A stretch of 64,000 nt of DNA, from contig JAHDBM010000004.1 in NCBI GenBank assembly GCA_020630395.1, positions 20,701 to 84,700 on the forward strand. The letters run 5' to 3'. Shown one piece after another: positions 9,226-17,026 of the stretch. Numbering within the stretch: position 1 is the stretch's first letter; each line of letters opens with the position of its first letter. The translations under genes were made by a program, and so were the position numbers. The DNA is from Flavobacteriales bacterium. Lineage in GTDB: Bacteria > Bacteroidota > Bacteroidia > Flavobacteriales_D > CAJJDF01. Under the pieces are notes generated by a model. The model was not told where the DNA came from and did no database searches. It saw only the letters and a list, made by a program, of their open reading frames with translations.

Positions 9226-9860
9226 AATGATGTGATTGTTTTAATAAGCATTTCTAAACTCCTTTTTTTAGGAGCATTTTTAATCCATAACTTCATTAAC
9301 TCTATATTTAATGTGCTTAATGCTTCACTATCAATGCGTAGATCATCCATTAGAAAAGTTTTAGTTTGTTTGATGCTTCTAAGGTTAATTTTGGCTGTTA
9401 GTATAATTTTGTCACATAAGGCCTTTTCGGGAGAAGCAATTAGTATAGTTTGTTTAGGGGTGCTTTTTATTATTTTTATACCATACGAATAATAAGGCGT
9501 TTTTAATTGTTGGTAACTGAATCGTCCAACTTTATTTTTATATTTTTTTGATGTTTTTATTGTAACCGAACTTATTTCGTATGTTCTCTCTGGTATCATG
9601 TTCCAATAGGACAATGCTGACTCTAATGAAACATAACTAGGGCCTCTTAGGTGATTCGCTATCAAAAATGGTTCTGGAGAAGGTAAATCCATTTTAGATC
9701 CAGTTATATATAACCCTCGCCTAACAGAAATTAGTTTTTCATTTTTAATTAGCTCACTAATTTTGTCGTTTGGACTTTTATATTCACTTAGTATCTCTAG
9801 CATTAAATGTCTAGATATAGGAATTTCAGCATATTTTTTTAATATAGACCTCAAGCTCAT
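9222..9860 (-). CDS. AbiEi-type antitoxin
   Basis: A 212-residue protein. The N-terminal 55 residues look like the winged-helix domain of AbiEi antitoxins (I-S-x-L-I-K-N-E-K-L-I-S-V-R-R-G-L-Y), followed by a segment with G-P-S-Y-V-S-L-E-S-A-L and P-E-K-A-L-C-D that is common to this family. AbiEi proteins bind inverted repeats in their own promoter and counteract the nucleotidyltransferase toxin. It overlaps the downstream toxin gene by 4 bases. Candidate half-sites (CGATTA) lie upstream at 9885-9901 and 9943-9965. Function is inferred from family and pairing. Confidence 0.85.
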   Translation of the reverse strand: MSLRSILKKYAEIPISRHLMLEILSEYKSPNDKISELIKNEKLISVRRGLYITGSKMDLPSPEPFLIANHLRGPSYVSLESALSYWNMIPERTYEISSVTIKTSKKYKNKVGRFSYQQLKTPYYSYGIKIIKSTPKQTILIASPEKALCDKIILTAKINLRSIKQTKTFLMDDLRIDSEALSTLNIELMKLWIKNAPKKRSLEMLIKTITSL

Positions 9861-9942
9861 ATTGTAACTTATAAGTTGTTTAGTCGGTTATTTTCCGATT
9901 ATCAAGCTTAAATATAACAAGTAAATGTTAAAAAAGGATGTG

Positions 9943-9965
9943 TTAATCGGATATAATTCGATTAA
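9943..9965. promoter_or_regulatory. Inverted repeat upstream of abiEi-like gene, candidate operator
   Basis: TTAATCG and CGATTAA are separated by 9 bases. Two further direct half-sites, CGGTTA at 9885-9890 and CGATTA at 9896-9901, lie between it and the antitoxin start at 9860. Autoregulation through inverted repeats is known for AbiEi; binding here is inferred. Confidence 0.35.
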
Positions 9966-10108
9966 GTAATTGTATTATGATATTTTAAGTTAGAGCTAAT
10001 GTTCTTTTAGTCTATTTTATTTCTGATTTAATGGTTTATTATCAAGAGATATTTATGATGAAGTATGTATACAAAATTAGGAATTATGTTTAGGTGTTTT
10101 TTTATCAT

Positions 10109-10165
10109 TTAGATAACAAATTCTTTCCCTAACTCACCTGTTCCTAATAACAATATCTTTTTCAT
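10109..10165 (-). pseudogene. purT: purT 5' remnant (18 codons then stop)
   Basis: The frame encodes [18 protein letters not shown] and then TAA. It equals the start of purT except for Ser to Thr at residue 9. It lies within the duplicated copy of the 76-bp repeat. It is either the original purT start displaced by an insertion or a copy carried in by it; no downstream purT sequence follows. Confidence 0.85.
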
Positions 10166-10188
10166 GATGCAAAGATAGTAAGGTTAGT
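10113..10188. repeat. 76-bp direct repeat, copy B
   Basis: Partner of 8163-8238 (73 of 76 identical). The two copies bracket about 1.87 kb holding the AbiE-type pair, as expected for att-like duplications or target duplication at an insertion hot spot. No integrase or transposase lies between them. Confidence 0.9.
10170..10177 (-). promoter_or_regulatory. Duplicate of the purT -7 promoter element
   Basis: TATCTTTG is retained with its 4-base spacing to the remnant ATG. It points leftward toward the AbiE-type genes and could add transcription of that operon. Confidence 0.4.
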
Positions 10189-10235
10189 TGTAATATTAAT
10201 ATCTTAATTTTCTTCATTAAATGGAGTTGAAAATT

Positions 10236-10306
10236 GCTAACGTTCCGGCTAAAAAGCGTTGCTGTCCCGCAGGGCAGCTATGATTTTTTAGCCATTGTTA
10301 GGTGCA
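10236..10306 (-). repeat. attC-like recombination site (integron cassette 3' end)
   Basis: Nested inverted arms read, on the + strand: CTAAC (10237-10241) with GTTAG (10297-10301), GGCTAAAAA (10247-10255) with TTTTTAGCC (10285-10293), and GCTGTCCC (10261-10268) with GGGCAGC (10272-10278). This order matches the R''-L''-loop-L'-R' layout of integron attC sites. On the minus strand the site begins ACCTAAC, matching RYYYAAC, directly after the DoxX-like gene, whose last codons lie inside it. Confidence 0.6.
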
Positions 10307-10662
10307 GTTTTTATTAATTTATTTTTAGTTGAAACTGCAACTACTACTAGTATTATACCAATAAGTGAAGGAGCCCATTCACCGTCATTTACAGCTATGT
10401 GTGCAAAAAAAGCTAAAATAACATCAAAAAAGAAACCTGCATAAGCCCACTCTTTCAGGAATTTCGACTTTCCCGACCAAATCGCTACCATACCTAAAAT
10501 CTTGGCTATTGCTAATGGATACATAATATATGACGGGTATCCTAAATTAGTAAAAATACTGGGATCACCTACGAAAATGTACATTCCTGCTGAGAATGAC
10601 ATTAACAAGGTTAAAAGTGACTTTGACGTTATATGAATTTTTTTTATTGAAGATCTTTCCAT
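10288..10662 (-). CDS. DoxX-like small membrane protein
   Basis: A 124-residue protein with about four hydrophobic helices and the features of the DoxX family: an early helix, L-A-I-A-K-I-L-G in the middle, and a G-x-F-F-D-V-I-L-A-F-F-A-H segment. Family members are inner-membrane proteins of poorly defined role. The last codons, about A-P-N-N-G and the stop, lie within the attC-like site at 10236-10306, which is usual for cassette genes. It follows the AraC-family gene on the same strand after an 88-base gap and is a plausible regulatory target of it. Confidence 0.75.
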   Translation of the reverse strand: MERSSIKKIHITSKSLLTLLMSFSAGMYIFVGDPSIFTNLGYPSYIMYPLAIAKILGMVAIWSGKSKFLKEWAYAGFFFDVILAFFAHIAVNDGEWAPSLIGIILVVVAVSTKNKLIKTAPNNG

Positions 10663-10750
10663 TAAACAATTGATAAAATTTTCTTCAAATTTATTGCTGC
10701 AAAACCTGAGGACATCTATTAAAGCCGGACTAATAGTTATAAAAATCTGC

Positions 10751-11632
10751 CTACAGGTAAGGTTTTCTAAAATCTTGTGGTGTTTGATTGGTTCTTTGCT
10801 TGAAGAAATTATGAAAATTTGTGTGTTCCGAGAATCCTACTTCGAAAGCGATTTCTTTAATTGATTTGTCTACAGAATTTATCAAAATCCTCTTAATCTG
10901 TATTAAATAGATATCATTGATAAAATCTTTTGCTTGTTTTTTTAATACTGATTGAGTAATAATATTTAAGCGTTTCGTACTTGAACCGAGTAATTTTGAA
11001 TAGAAATTTACTTTGTTCGACTGAAAAACATAAGTTTCTACTGATTCTTGAAATTTCAAAAATTCCTCTAAATGTATTTTTTTGAAGTTCAGGTCTGTTG
11101 ATTGCGATTTAATTCTATGGAGCCTTGTTACCAATATTTGGATTTCACTTCTAATAATATCGCTTGACCAAATTTTGTTATTCTCGAAATATTCAACTTC
11201 GATTCGTTCAATTAATTCTGAGATAATGGAAAATTGCAATTTATTCAATTGTGTTTTTGAACTGTATATTAAACTGTTAAACACCTTGTAAGATTTTAAT
11301 AATTGAAGTTTGCTTACTTGATTAACGAGAAATTCATCAGTGAATAACAAAAGCTTTCCCTTGATAGTTTTTGAAACAATAAAATGATGGATTTGACCTT
11401 TTCGAATTGTAATTACAGTTCCTTTACTAAGTTTTAATTCTTTGAAGTCGATACAGTGTTTACCAGTTCCATCTTGAGCAAAAATTATTGCAAAAAATTC
11501 AATGAGATGATTCTTAAAAATGAGTTCCTTTGATTGCTTACTATTAATAAAATATTCTAGATCAACAATATCAAATTTTGAATCCTTGTTATTCAAGTTT
11601 TTGTAATTGAATTGTCTGACTTTCATAAGCAA
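10751..11632 (-). CDS. AraC-family transcriptional regulator
   Basis: A 293-residue protein with an N-terminal cupin-like sensing region (about residues 1-130; I-R-K-G-Q-I-H-H-F is typical of the effector pocket) and a C-terminal double helix-turn-helix. The second helix-turn-helix reads I-K-E-I-A-F-E-V-G-F-S-E-H-T-N-F-H-N-F-F-K and ends T-P-Q-D-F-R. It probably controls the DoxX-like gene downstream or a remote target. Two perfect palindromes lie just upstream at 11661-11716. The start could be either of two nearby Met codons (residue 1 or 3). It is the first gene of an integron-like cassette. Confidence 0.88.
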   Translation of the reverse strand: MLMKVRQFNYKNLNNKDSKFDIVDLEYFINSKQSKELIFKNHLIEFFAIIFAQDGTGKHCIDFKELKLSKGTVITIRKGQIHHFIVSKTIKGKLLLFTDEFLVNQVSKLQLLKSYKVFNSLIYSSKTQLNKLQFSIISELIERIEVEYFENNKIWSSDIIRSEIQILVTRLHRIKSQSTDLNFKKIHLEEFLKFQESVETYVFQSNKVNFYSKLLGSSTKRLNIITQSVLKKQAKDFINDIYLIQIKRILINSVDKSIKEIAFEVGFSEHTNFHNFFKQRTNQTPQDFRKPYL

Positions 11633-11647
11633 AGCTTGATTTTATAT

Positions 11648-11657
11648 TGCACCTAAC
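11648..11657. repeat. Cassette boundary, inverse of the attC-like core
   Basis: TGCACCTAAC here is the exact reverse complement of GTTAGGTGCA at 10297-10306. In an integron cassette the first bases of the cassette complement the first bases of its attC; on the minus strand that is what is seen. Confidence 0.55.
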
Positions 11658-11660
11658 TTG

Positions 11661-11716
11661 TGTATAAACACCATTGTTTATACAAATGTTTACAAACGAC
11701 TATAATCGTTTGTAAA
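11661..11716. promoter_or_regulatory. Two tandem perfect palindromes upstream of the AraC-family gene
   Basis: First: TGTATAAACA and TGTTTATACA around a 4-base loop (11661-11684). Second: TTTACAAACGA and TCGTTTGTAAA around a 6-base loop (11689-11716). An outer TAACTT (11654-11659) and AAGTTA (11720-11725) pair encloses both. They may be operators of the AraC-family protein or a second, degenerate attC-like site. Confidence 0.5.
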
Positions 11717-11797
11717 TGTAAGTTAATTAAAATATATGATATGACTCCTGCTAATGTTACTTGAGAGTAATAGTATTAACTTAAGTAAGATGCTTTT

Positions 11798-12454
11798 CTA
11801 AAAATTAAACCCAACAATCATATTTAGCTGATCTCTTTGGTTACCATTTAAAAACTGATTCATATAACCTAACTCAAAGCGGAGTGAATTGTTTACCCTG
11901 TAACCAAGCCCTCCGTAAAGCCTATTTCGATCGAAGATGGAGTTAGCATTGTTAATGAAAATTTCATTGTAAGCAGAGAAATAGAACGTCTTGTCGGTTA
12001 ATTCTTTGTTATTTAACGCAATATTTAACGCAAGAAAATAACGAAAACGAGCTTTAAAATTGGTCTCAATAAATCTTTGTTCAAAGCGATACCTGTGTTG
12101 TATGTATACTCTCCCAACATGTTGTTTCGTTATAAACTGCTGATAAATTCTATGTTCGTTTACTATGTTTTTCTTATCAGTAGTATCTAGATAATTTTCG
12201 CTTCTAATGAAACCATAACCTAATAAAACATTGTTATTTTTTGGTGTTAAGTTATAGCCAATACCTCCTCTTAATAGTAGTTGCTCTAAATCACCAATTG
12301 CATTGTAGTTACGGTATTGAACTTCGTGATGCAAATTGAATTTGTCATTTAACTTTTTGTTTCCAAAATAAATCATCCAATTTCCTAACTCACTTTGTTG
12401 AGAGAAACTAATGGAAGTGATAAGAATAATAATTACTGCTAATAATGTTTTCAT
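11798..12454 (-). CDS. DUF2490 family outer-membrane protein
   Basis: A 218-residue protein with a signal peptide ending S-F-S-Q. The mature chain looks like a beta-barrel, with alternating aromatic strands, W-M-I-Y-F-G near the N-terminus, repeated Y-R and R-F-R-Y motifs, and a C-terminal F-N-F ending in Phe as in many outer-membrane proteins. This matches DUF2490, a Bacteroidota family of unknown function. It lies 66 bases downstream of the DUF937 gene and beyond that gene's terminator, so it probably has its own promoter. Specific role unknown. Confidence 0.8.
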   Translation of the reverse strand: MKTLLAVIIILITSISFSQQSELGNWMIYFGNKKLNDKFNLHHEVQYRNYNAIGDLEQLLLRGGIGYNLTPKNNNVLLGYGFIRSENYLDTTDKKNIVNEHRIYQQFITKQHVGRVYIQHRYRFEQRFIETNFKARFRYFLALNIALNNKELTDKTFYFSAYNEIFINNANSIFDRNRLYGGLGYRVNNSLRFELGYMNQFLNGNQRDQLNMIVGFNF

Positions 12455-12463
12455 ATAAGTGAA

Positions 12464-12497
12464 TAAAAAAAGCCGCTAACATATTAAATGTAGCGGC
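12464..12497 (-). terminator. Rho-independent terminator of the DUF937 gene
   Basis: A perfect 7-bp stem GCCGCTA/TAGCGGC with a 12-base loop is followed, on the minus strand, by seven T residues. It lies 24 bases after the stop codon. Confidence 0.85.
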
Positions 12498-12520
12498 CAT
12501 AAAATTAATTTAAAAAAGGA

Positions 12521-13105
12521 CTATCTACCTAAAAAACCTTGGATAAATCCACCAATTCCTCCTTTGCGGTTATTGATAAACATACTTGCGATATCGCCTA
12601 TGTCTAATCCATTATCTGCTGGATCTTCTGATGATTGTGCATTACTGTTAAATAGGTTAGAAAGTAAGTTTCCAATTCCACCACCATCTAAACCTTCTTG
12701 CTTTTTTTGTTTTCCTAAATAAGACATCACTAAAGGAGCAGCAATTTCTAAAATTTTAGACATAGAGTTTGAGCTAACTCCAGTTTTAGAACTTAATATA
12801 TTTTCTACACCTGTTCTTCTAGATCCTAATGCATGTTTTAAAATACCTTTTCCGTTTCCTTGCTTAGGATTGTCTAAAAATCCCGCAAGGTTATCTAATA
12901 AGCTTCCATCATGATCTCTTTCTAAAGCATTATCTAGTTGTTTTTGACCTATTTTGCTATCTGCATTTCCTTTAAGAGCAGAAATTATAGTAGGTAAAGC
13001 CCCTTGTAAAGCAGTGTTAACTTTATCTTTTTCAATACCAGCTTGCTCTCCAATTTTACTAATTTCGCTATCTCCTAATAGAGATAATATGTTATTGATG
13101 TTCAT
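12521..13105 (-). CDS. DUF937 (YidB-like) protein
   Basis: A 194-residue soluble protein without signal peptide. It opens M-N-I-N-N-I-L-S-L-L-G and has A-L-P-T-I-I-S-A-L-K-G-N and A-A-P-L-V-M-S-Y-L-G-K, which are hallmarks of DUF937, a helical repeat family of unknown function. The C-terminal third is rich in Gly, Ser and Asn and ends in a Gly-rich G-G-I-G-G-F-I-Q-G-F-L-G-R tail. It is a single gene with its own terminator and is divergent from the acyl-CoA dehydrogenase gene. Confidence 0.85.
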   Translation of the reverse strand: MNINNILSLLGDSEISKIGEQAGIEKDKVNTALQGALPTIISALKGNADSKIGQKQLDNALERDHDGSLLDNLAGFLDNPKQGNGKGILKHALGSRRTGVENILSSKTGVSSNSMSKILEIAAPLVMSYLGKQKKQEGLDGGGIGNLLSNLFNSNAQSSEDPADNGLDIGDIASMFINNRKGGIGGFIQGFLGR

Positions 13106-13207
13106 TTTAATTTATTTTAATAATGCAAAGTAAAAAATCTTTATCCTTAATTGATATAAAAGGGGACATTATTTTTTAATTTTAAGAAAGATTTAACCTA
13201 AAGAACT

Positions 13208-14386
13208 ATGAGAACTGATTTATATCAAGGACATGATTATTATTTAATGGATGATTTGCTTTCGGATGAGCATAAGCTAATTCGTGATTCGGCAAGAGCT
13301 TGGATTAAAAAAGAAGTAAGCCCAATTATTGAAGATTATTATGAACGAGCTGAATTTCCTAAACAAATAGTACCAGGATTAGCATCAATTGGTGGGTTTG
13401 GGCCATATATACCAGAAGAGTATGGAGGTGCTGGGTTAGATCAAATATCGTATGGGTTAATTATGCAAGAATTAGAGAGATGTGATTCTGGTTTGCGATC
13501 TACTTCATCTGTTCAAAGTTCATTAGTGATGTTTCCAATATGGAAATATGGAAGTGAAGAGCAAAAGCAAAAGTTTTTACCAAAATTAGCTACCGGAGAA
13601 TTTATTGGAAGTTTTGGGTTAACGGAGCCAGATCATGGATCAGATCCTGGATCAATGATTACCAATTTTAAAGATGCTGGTGACCATTATATATTAAATG
13701 GAGCTAAAATGTGGATTTCTAATTCACCAATGTGTGATGTTGCTGTGGTTTGGGCAAAAAATGAAGATGGAAGAATTCATGGATTATTAGTAGAAAGAGG
13801 GATGGAAGGTTTTACTACTCCAGAAACTCATGGTAAATTATCATTAAGAGCATCAGCTACTGGAGAATTAGTATTTGATAATGTTAAAGTGCCTAAAGAA
13901 AATTTATTACCTGGAAGATCAGGTTTAGGAGCGCCACTTAGTTGTTTAGATTCTGCAAGATATGGTATTGCATGGGGAGCTATAGGTGCGGCTTTAGATT
14001 GTTATGATTCTGCTCTTAGGTATTCAAAAGAACGTATTCAGTTTGGTAAGCCTATTGCAGCATTTCAGTTACAACAAAAGAAATTAGCTGAAATGATTAC
14101 TGAAATTACAAAGGCTCAGTTATTAACCTTTAGATTAGGTCAATTAAAGAATGAGGGGAGAGCAACAACCGCTCAAATATCTATGGCAAAACGTAATAAT
14201 GTAGATATGGCATTGAAAGTTGCAAGAGAAGCTAGACAAATTCATGGAGGTATGGGAATTAGTAATGAATATCCTATTATGCGTCACATGGCAAATTTAG
14301 AATCAGTAGTTACATATGAGGGAACTCATGATATTCACTTACTGATTACTGGTATGGATATTACCGGGATACCAGCTTTTAAATAG
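13208..14386 (+). CDS. Acyl-CoA dehydrogenase, glutaryl-CoA dehydrogenase type
   Basis: A 392-residue FAD enzyme. Features include G-L-T-E-P-D-H-G-S-D-P-G-S in the FAD/substrate region (about residues 137-149), W-I-S-N-S, A-R-Y-G-I-A-W-G near residue 250, I-H-G-G-M-G-I, and T-Y-E-G-T-H-D-I-H near the C-terminus with Glu371 at the catalytic base position. Length and these motifs fit glutaryl-CoA dehydrogenases, which convert glutaryl-CoA to crotonyl-CoA in lysine and tryptophan breakdown. Other short-chain acyl-CoA substrates are possible. The gene stands alone and ends in a strong terminator. Confidence 0.9.
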   Translation: MRTDLYQGHDYYLMDDLLSDEHKLIRDSARAWIKKEVSPIIEDYYERAEFPKQIVPGLASIGGFGPYIPEEYGGAGLDQISYGLIMQELERCDSGLRSTSSVQSSLVMFPIWKYGSEEQKQKFLPKLATGEFIGSFGLTEPDHGSDPGSMITNFKDAGDHYILNGAKMWISNSPMCDVAVVWAKNEDGRIHGLLVERGMEGFTTPETHGKLSLRASATGELVFDNVKVPKENLLPGRSGLGAPLSCLDSARYGIAWGAIGAALDCYDSALRYSKERIQFGKPIAAFQLQQKKLAEMITEITKAQLLTFRLGQLKNEGRATTAQISMAKRNNVDMALKVAREARQIHGGMGISNEYPIMRHMANLESVVTYEGTHDIHLLITGMDITGIPAFK

Positions 14387-14410
14387 TTATAAGTTAACAT
14401 TAGTTTTTTT

Positions 14411-14436
14411 AAGCCACTTAATTAAGTGGCTTTTTT
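14411..14436 (+). terminator. Rho-independent terminator
   Basis: The palindrome AAGCCACTTAATTAAGTGGC is followed by a run of six T residues, 24 bases after the dehydrogenase stop. Confidence 0.85.
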
Positions 14437-14545
14437 ATATTGAGAGTAATATACTTTGAGATTAGTCTTGTATTGGGTTTTTAACGTATAACAAACGAAA
14501 AACGACATCCAATTTAATATCTTATGAGCTTGTTTAGGCGATTAC

Positions 14546-15352
14546 TTATTCTTTGTACTCTATGGTGTTTCTTTTTTTCCAGTTACGTTCATTTCTAATT
14601 CCTCTTTCTGTTTCGCCTACAGCTTTTGCAGTGCCTTTACTTACTCCGCTAAATAAACCAGCTGCATAAATGCCAATACTAAAGGTAGAAATGGTTAACT
14701 TTTGATTTTCTACAGGATTAGATATTTCATTATATGTTTGATTAGAATATCTAAGATATGCTCCCAGAAATGAATATCCCGCGTATACAGTGGTTTCAAA
14801 AATATTAGCTCCTCCTCCTTTAGAAAATAAATCTTTCATGTAGCTTTGTTTTATCATCACTGGGCCAACAGAAGCAAATCCATGAATGCCTAAACCAAAT
14901 TGGTGACCTCTTGCTTCAAAATTTTTCATGTTGTTTGCAGCATTTAAGCTATAAAGAGAATATTGCCATTGACCACCTGCGTATAGTGCACCATATCGTG
15001 TTATAGGTAATCCAAATCCAATTTGTAGTGGAAAAAACTTAACTCTGTCAAAACGGCCAAGGTCATCTCTATCATACCAAGTTTCATCTTTCCTATTAAG
15101 ACCTAATGCGTAAACTAATACTAAATCACTTAAAAAAGTTCCGTCTATATTAAAATATACGTTTTTTGTAATTATATCAGCTGCAAAATCACTTGATCTC
15201 CCTTTAAATTGAATAAGAGAATTATCAAAATCTTTAAATTTCACATTGTTAAACTTTACACCTAATCGACTTAAATCGGACCCATACCAATTTTTGATTT
15301 GTGTATGACAAGTAAAAGAAAGTAACAGTAAAGTAAGTGTAATAAATTTCAT
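14546..15352 (-). CDS. Exported protein of unknown function, probably outer-membrane barrel
   Basis: A 268-residue protein with a signal peptide ending near C-H-T-Q. It has alternating aromatic and glycine segments (F-G-L-P-I-T-R-Y-G-A-L-Y-A-G-G-Q-W and T-T-V-Y-A-G-Y-S-F-L-G-A-Y-L-R-Y) that suggest membrane beta-strands, and a charged Lys/Arg/Glu C-terminal tail. I do not recognise the family. The upstream gene on the same strand encodes a larger barrel-like protein of similar style, so the two may be related in function. An 18-bp perfect hairpin separates them. Confidence 0.7.
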   Translation of the reverse strand: MKFITLTLLLLSFTCHTQIKNWYGSDLSRLGVKFNNVKFKDFDNSLIQFKGRSSDFAADIITKNVYFNIDGTFLSDLVLVYALGLNRKDETWYDRDDLGRFDRVKFFPLQIGFGLPITRYGALYAGGQWQYSLYSLNAANNMKNFEARGHQFGLGIHGFASVGPVMIKQSYMKDLFSKGGGANIFETTVYAGYSFLGAYLRYSNQTYNEISNPVENQKLTISTFSIGIYAAGLFSGVSKGTAKAVGETERGIRNERNWKKRNTIEYKE

Positions 15353-15420
15353 TATAGTTGTTTTTTTATTTTTAGGAACCTTTGTTTTTCAGTAAAGTCC
15401 AGATAATATGTTAATGTTTT

Positions 15421-15460
15421 TTATCTAAGTTGAGTTTTTGATAAAACTCAACTTAGATAA
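15421..15460. repeat. 18-bp perfect inverted repeat in intergenic region
   Basis: TTATCTAAGTTGAGTTTT and its exact complement are separated by only TGAT. On the minus strand, in the direction of both flanking genes, no U tract follows, so it is not a standard intrinsic terminator. It could be an mRNA stabiliser, an attenuator or a protein-binding palindrome. Confidence 0.75.
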
Positions 15461-15498
15461 CGATCATAGTTTTAGTAGGATTTTATTTAAAGTTGTTG

Positions 15499-16914
15499 TT
15501 ATAATGTATGTCTTAATCTTAAACTATGAAAAATTCTACCTAAAGGAATATTTGCTCCAACAGTAAATTGAAAATGATTTGCAATTGCGGCATCTTTATA
15601 TGTGTACCAAGTTCCGTTTAGAAATGCAGCACCAATCTCTAGACTTGCACCATATCCTCTAAAATTTGTTTTTTGAGGTAAAAAATCTGGATTATTAGAT
15701 GCATCTGCAGTAATGTTATTTTTAGATTGAAAATCGGCCAGCATTGCACTTCCGTTTTTATAGGTGTAATTGGGTTGGTTTAAAAATTCTGTTACACCCA
15801 TTGTGTAATACCCATTTAAACGAACAAATGGAACCTTCATTCTAGAAATTAATTTAGATTCGTAGCTTTTGTTAAAGCCAACATCAATTGCAAATACTTT
15901 CCCAAAATCTATTCCTATTCTTGCTCCGTAGTGGTTTACATTTACTTGAGATGTAAAGTCGTAGTTTCTTAACCTTGGATATGTTTTAACAATTTTAGTA
16001 AAACTTGTTTCATCCTTAAGCCCCATTTCTCCTTGTTCATAAAATCCATCTAGCATTAAATACCAAAAACGCATACCAAAATTAAGGCCTTTCATAGCTG
16101 TAAGTGCTTGGTTTTTTCTAAGGGCTTTAAATGAATAAGTGGGACCTACTCCCCAAAAAGGTCTAACAAGAGAGATTATTCGTTCACCAGGCGAAAATTC
16201 AGTAATAGATGTCGTTACTATTTCACGATATAGACCTGATCGGCTGTCGTATTTTAATCCATTATCTTTTCGGTATGTTTTTTTAGATACATTGTATCCT
16301 CTTAAAGAAAATTCTTTTGGAAACAATAAGTCAAAAGCATTTTCAATACCAATTGTTATAGTAGTTCCGCTAATAAATCCTTTTCCAAGGTTATGTTGTC
16401 CATTGCCACCAAAAAATGTTGTATTTACATATAACCCTGCATTGTAACTCGCACTAAGATATACATGAGAAAAACGCAATTGTAACCCAGGAGAAAATAC
16501 AATTCCTGCAGATGCTACGTTATCATTAACGACTTTATTATTAGCCTGCATATATGATCCAGAAACTTGTAGATATGGTTTTACTCCAAAAGAAGTAAAA
16601 GAGTTGCTGCCTAGCGTCCAGTGAGTAGGTCCTAATCTATACCCAATATTAAATACATTACCTTTCGGATTTCCTACTGTACTATCTGCTCCAATTTTTC
16701 TTACTTGCCCTTCATGATAAGAGAAATTTAAACCACTTAGGTTAATTTCAAAACCTTCCCAACCATCAAAATTTTCGAAACCTTTTGGTTGGAAATTAAT
16801 ATTATTGATTGAATAACCAATATATCCATTGCTTACGAAAGGAGAGTCTTCTTGTGCTGTATATGGAGTTATTAAAAGAAAATAAATAATAAGGGTAACT
16901 AATAGTTTTTTCAT
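15499..16914 (-). CDS. Exported protein of unknown function, probably outer-membrane barrel
   Basis: A 471-residue protein with a signal peptide ending near P-Y-T-A-Q. The sequence has many short amphipathic strands with G-x-x-F/Y-x-x-x patterns (for example G-Y-I-G-Y-S-I-N-N-I and G-A-R-I-G-I-D-F-G-K), and it ends L-R-L-R-H-T-L. It looks like a large beta-barrel, but I do not recognise a named family. It is followed on the same strand by a second barrel-like gene. Expression may be affected by the strong hairpin at 15421-15460. No catalytic motif is seen. Confidence 0.7.
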   Translation of the reverse strand: MKKLLVTLIIYFLLITPYTAQEDSPFVSNGYIGYSINNINFQPKGFENFDGWEGFEINLSGLNFSYHEGQVRKIGADSTVGNPKGNVFNIGYRLGPTHWTLGSNSFTSFGVKPYLQVSGSYMQANNKVVNDNVASAGIVFSPGLQLRFSHVYLSASYNAGLYVNTTFFGGNGQHNLGKGFISGTTITIGIENAFDLLFPKEFSLRGYNVSKKTYRKDNGLKYDSRSGLYREIVTTSITEFSPGERIISLVRPFWGVGPTYSFKALRKNQALTAMKGLNFGMRFWYLMLDGFYEQGEMGLKDETSFTKIVKTYPRLRNYDFTSQVNVNHYGARIGIDFGKVFAIDVGFNKSYESKLISRMKVPFVRLNGYYTMGVTEFLNQPNYTYKNGSAMLADFQSKNNITADASNNPDFLPQKTNFRGYGASLEIGAAFLNGTWYTYKDAAIANHFQFTVGANIPLGRIFHSLRLRHTL

Positions 16915-17026
16915 ATTTAGAGTATTGTAATATGAAATTACTATTAGCGGATTAGGTTAAAAATACGCATTATGTCGTATTTTTATTAGTATGTCTTTTC
17001 TATAATTTAGATTAAAAATAATTGTT

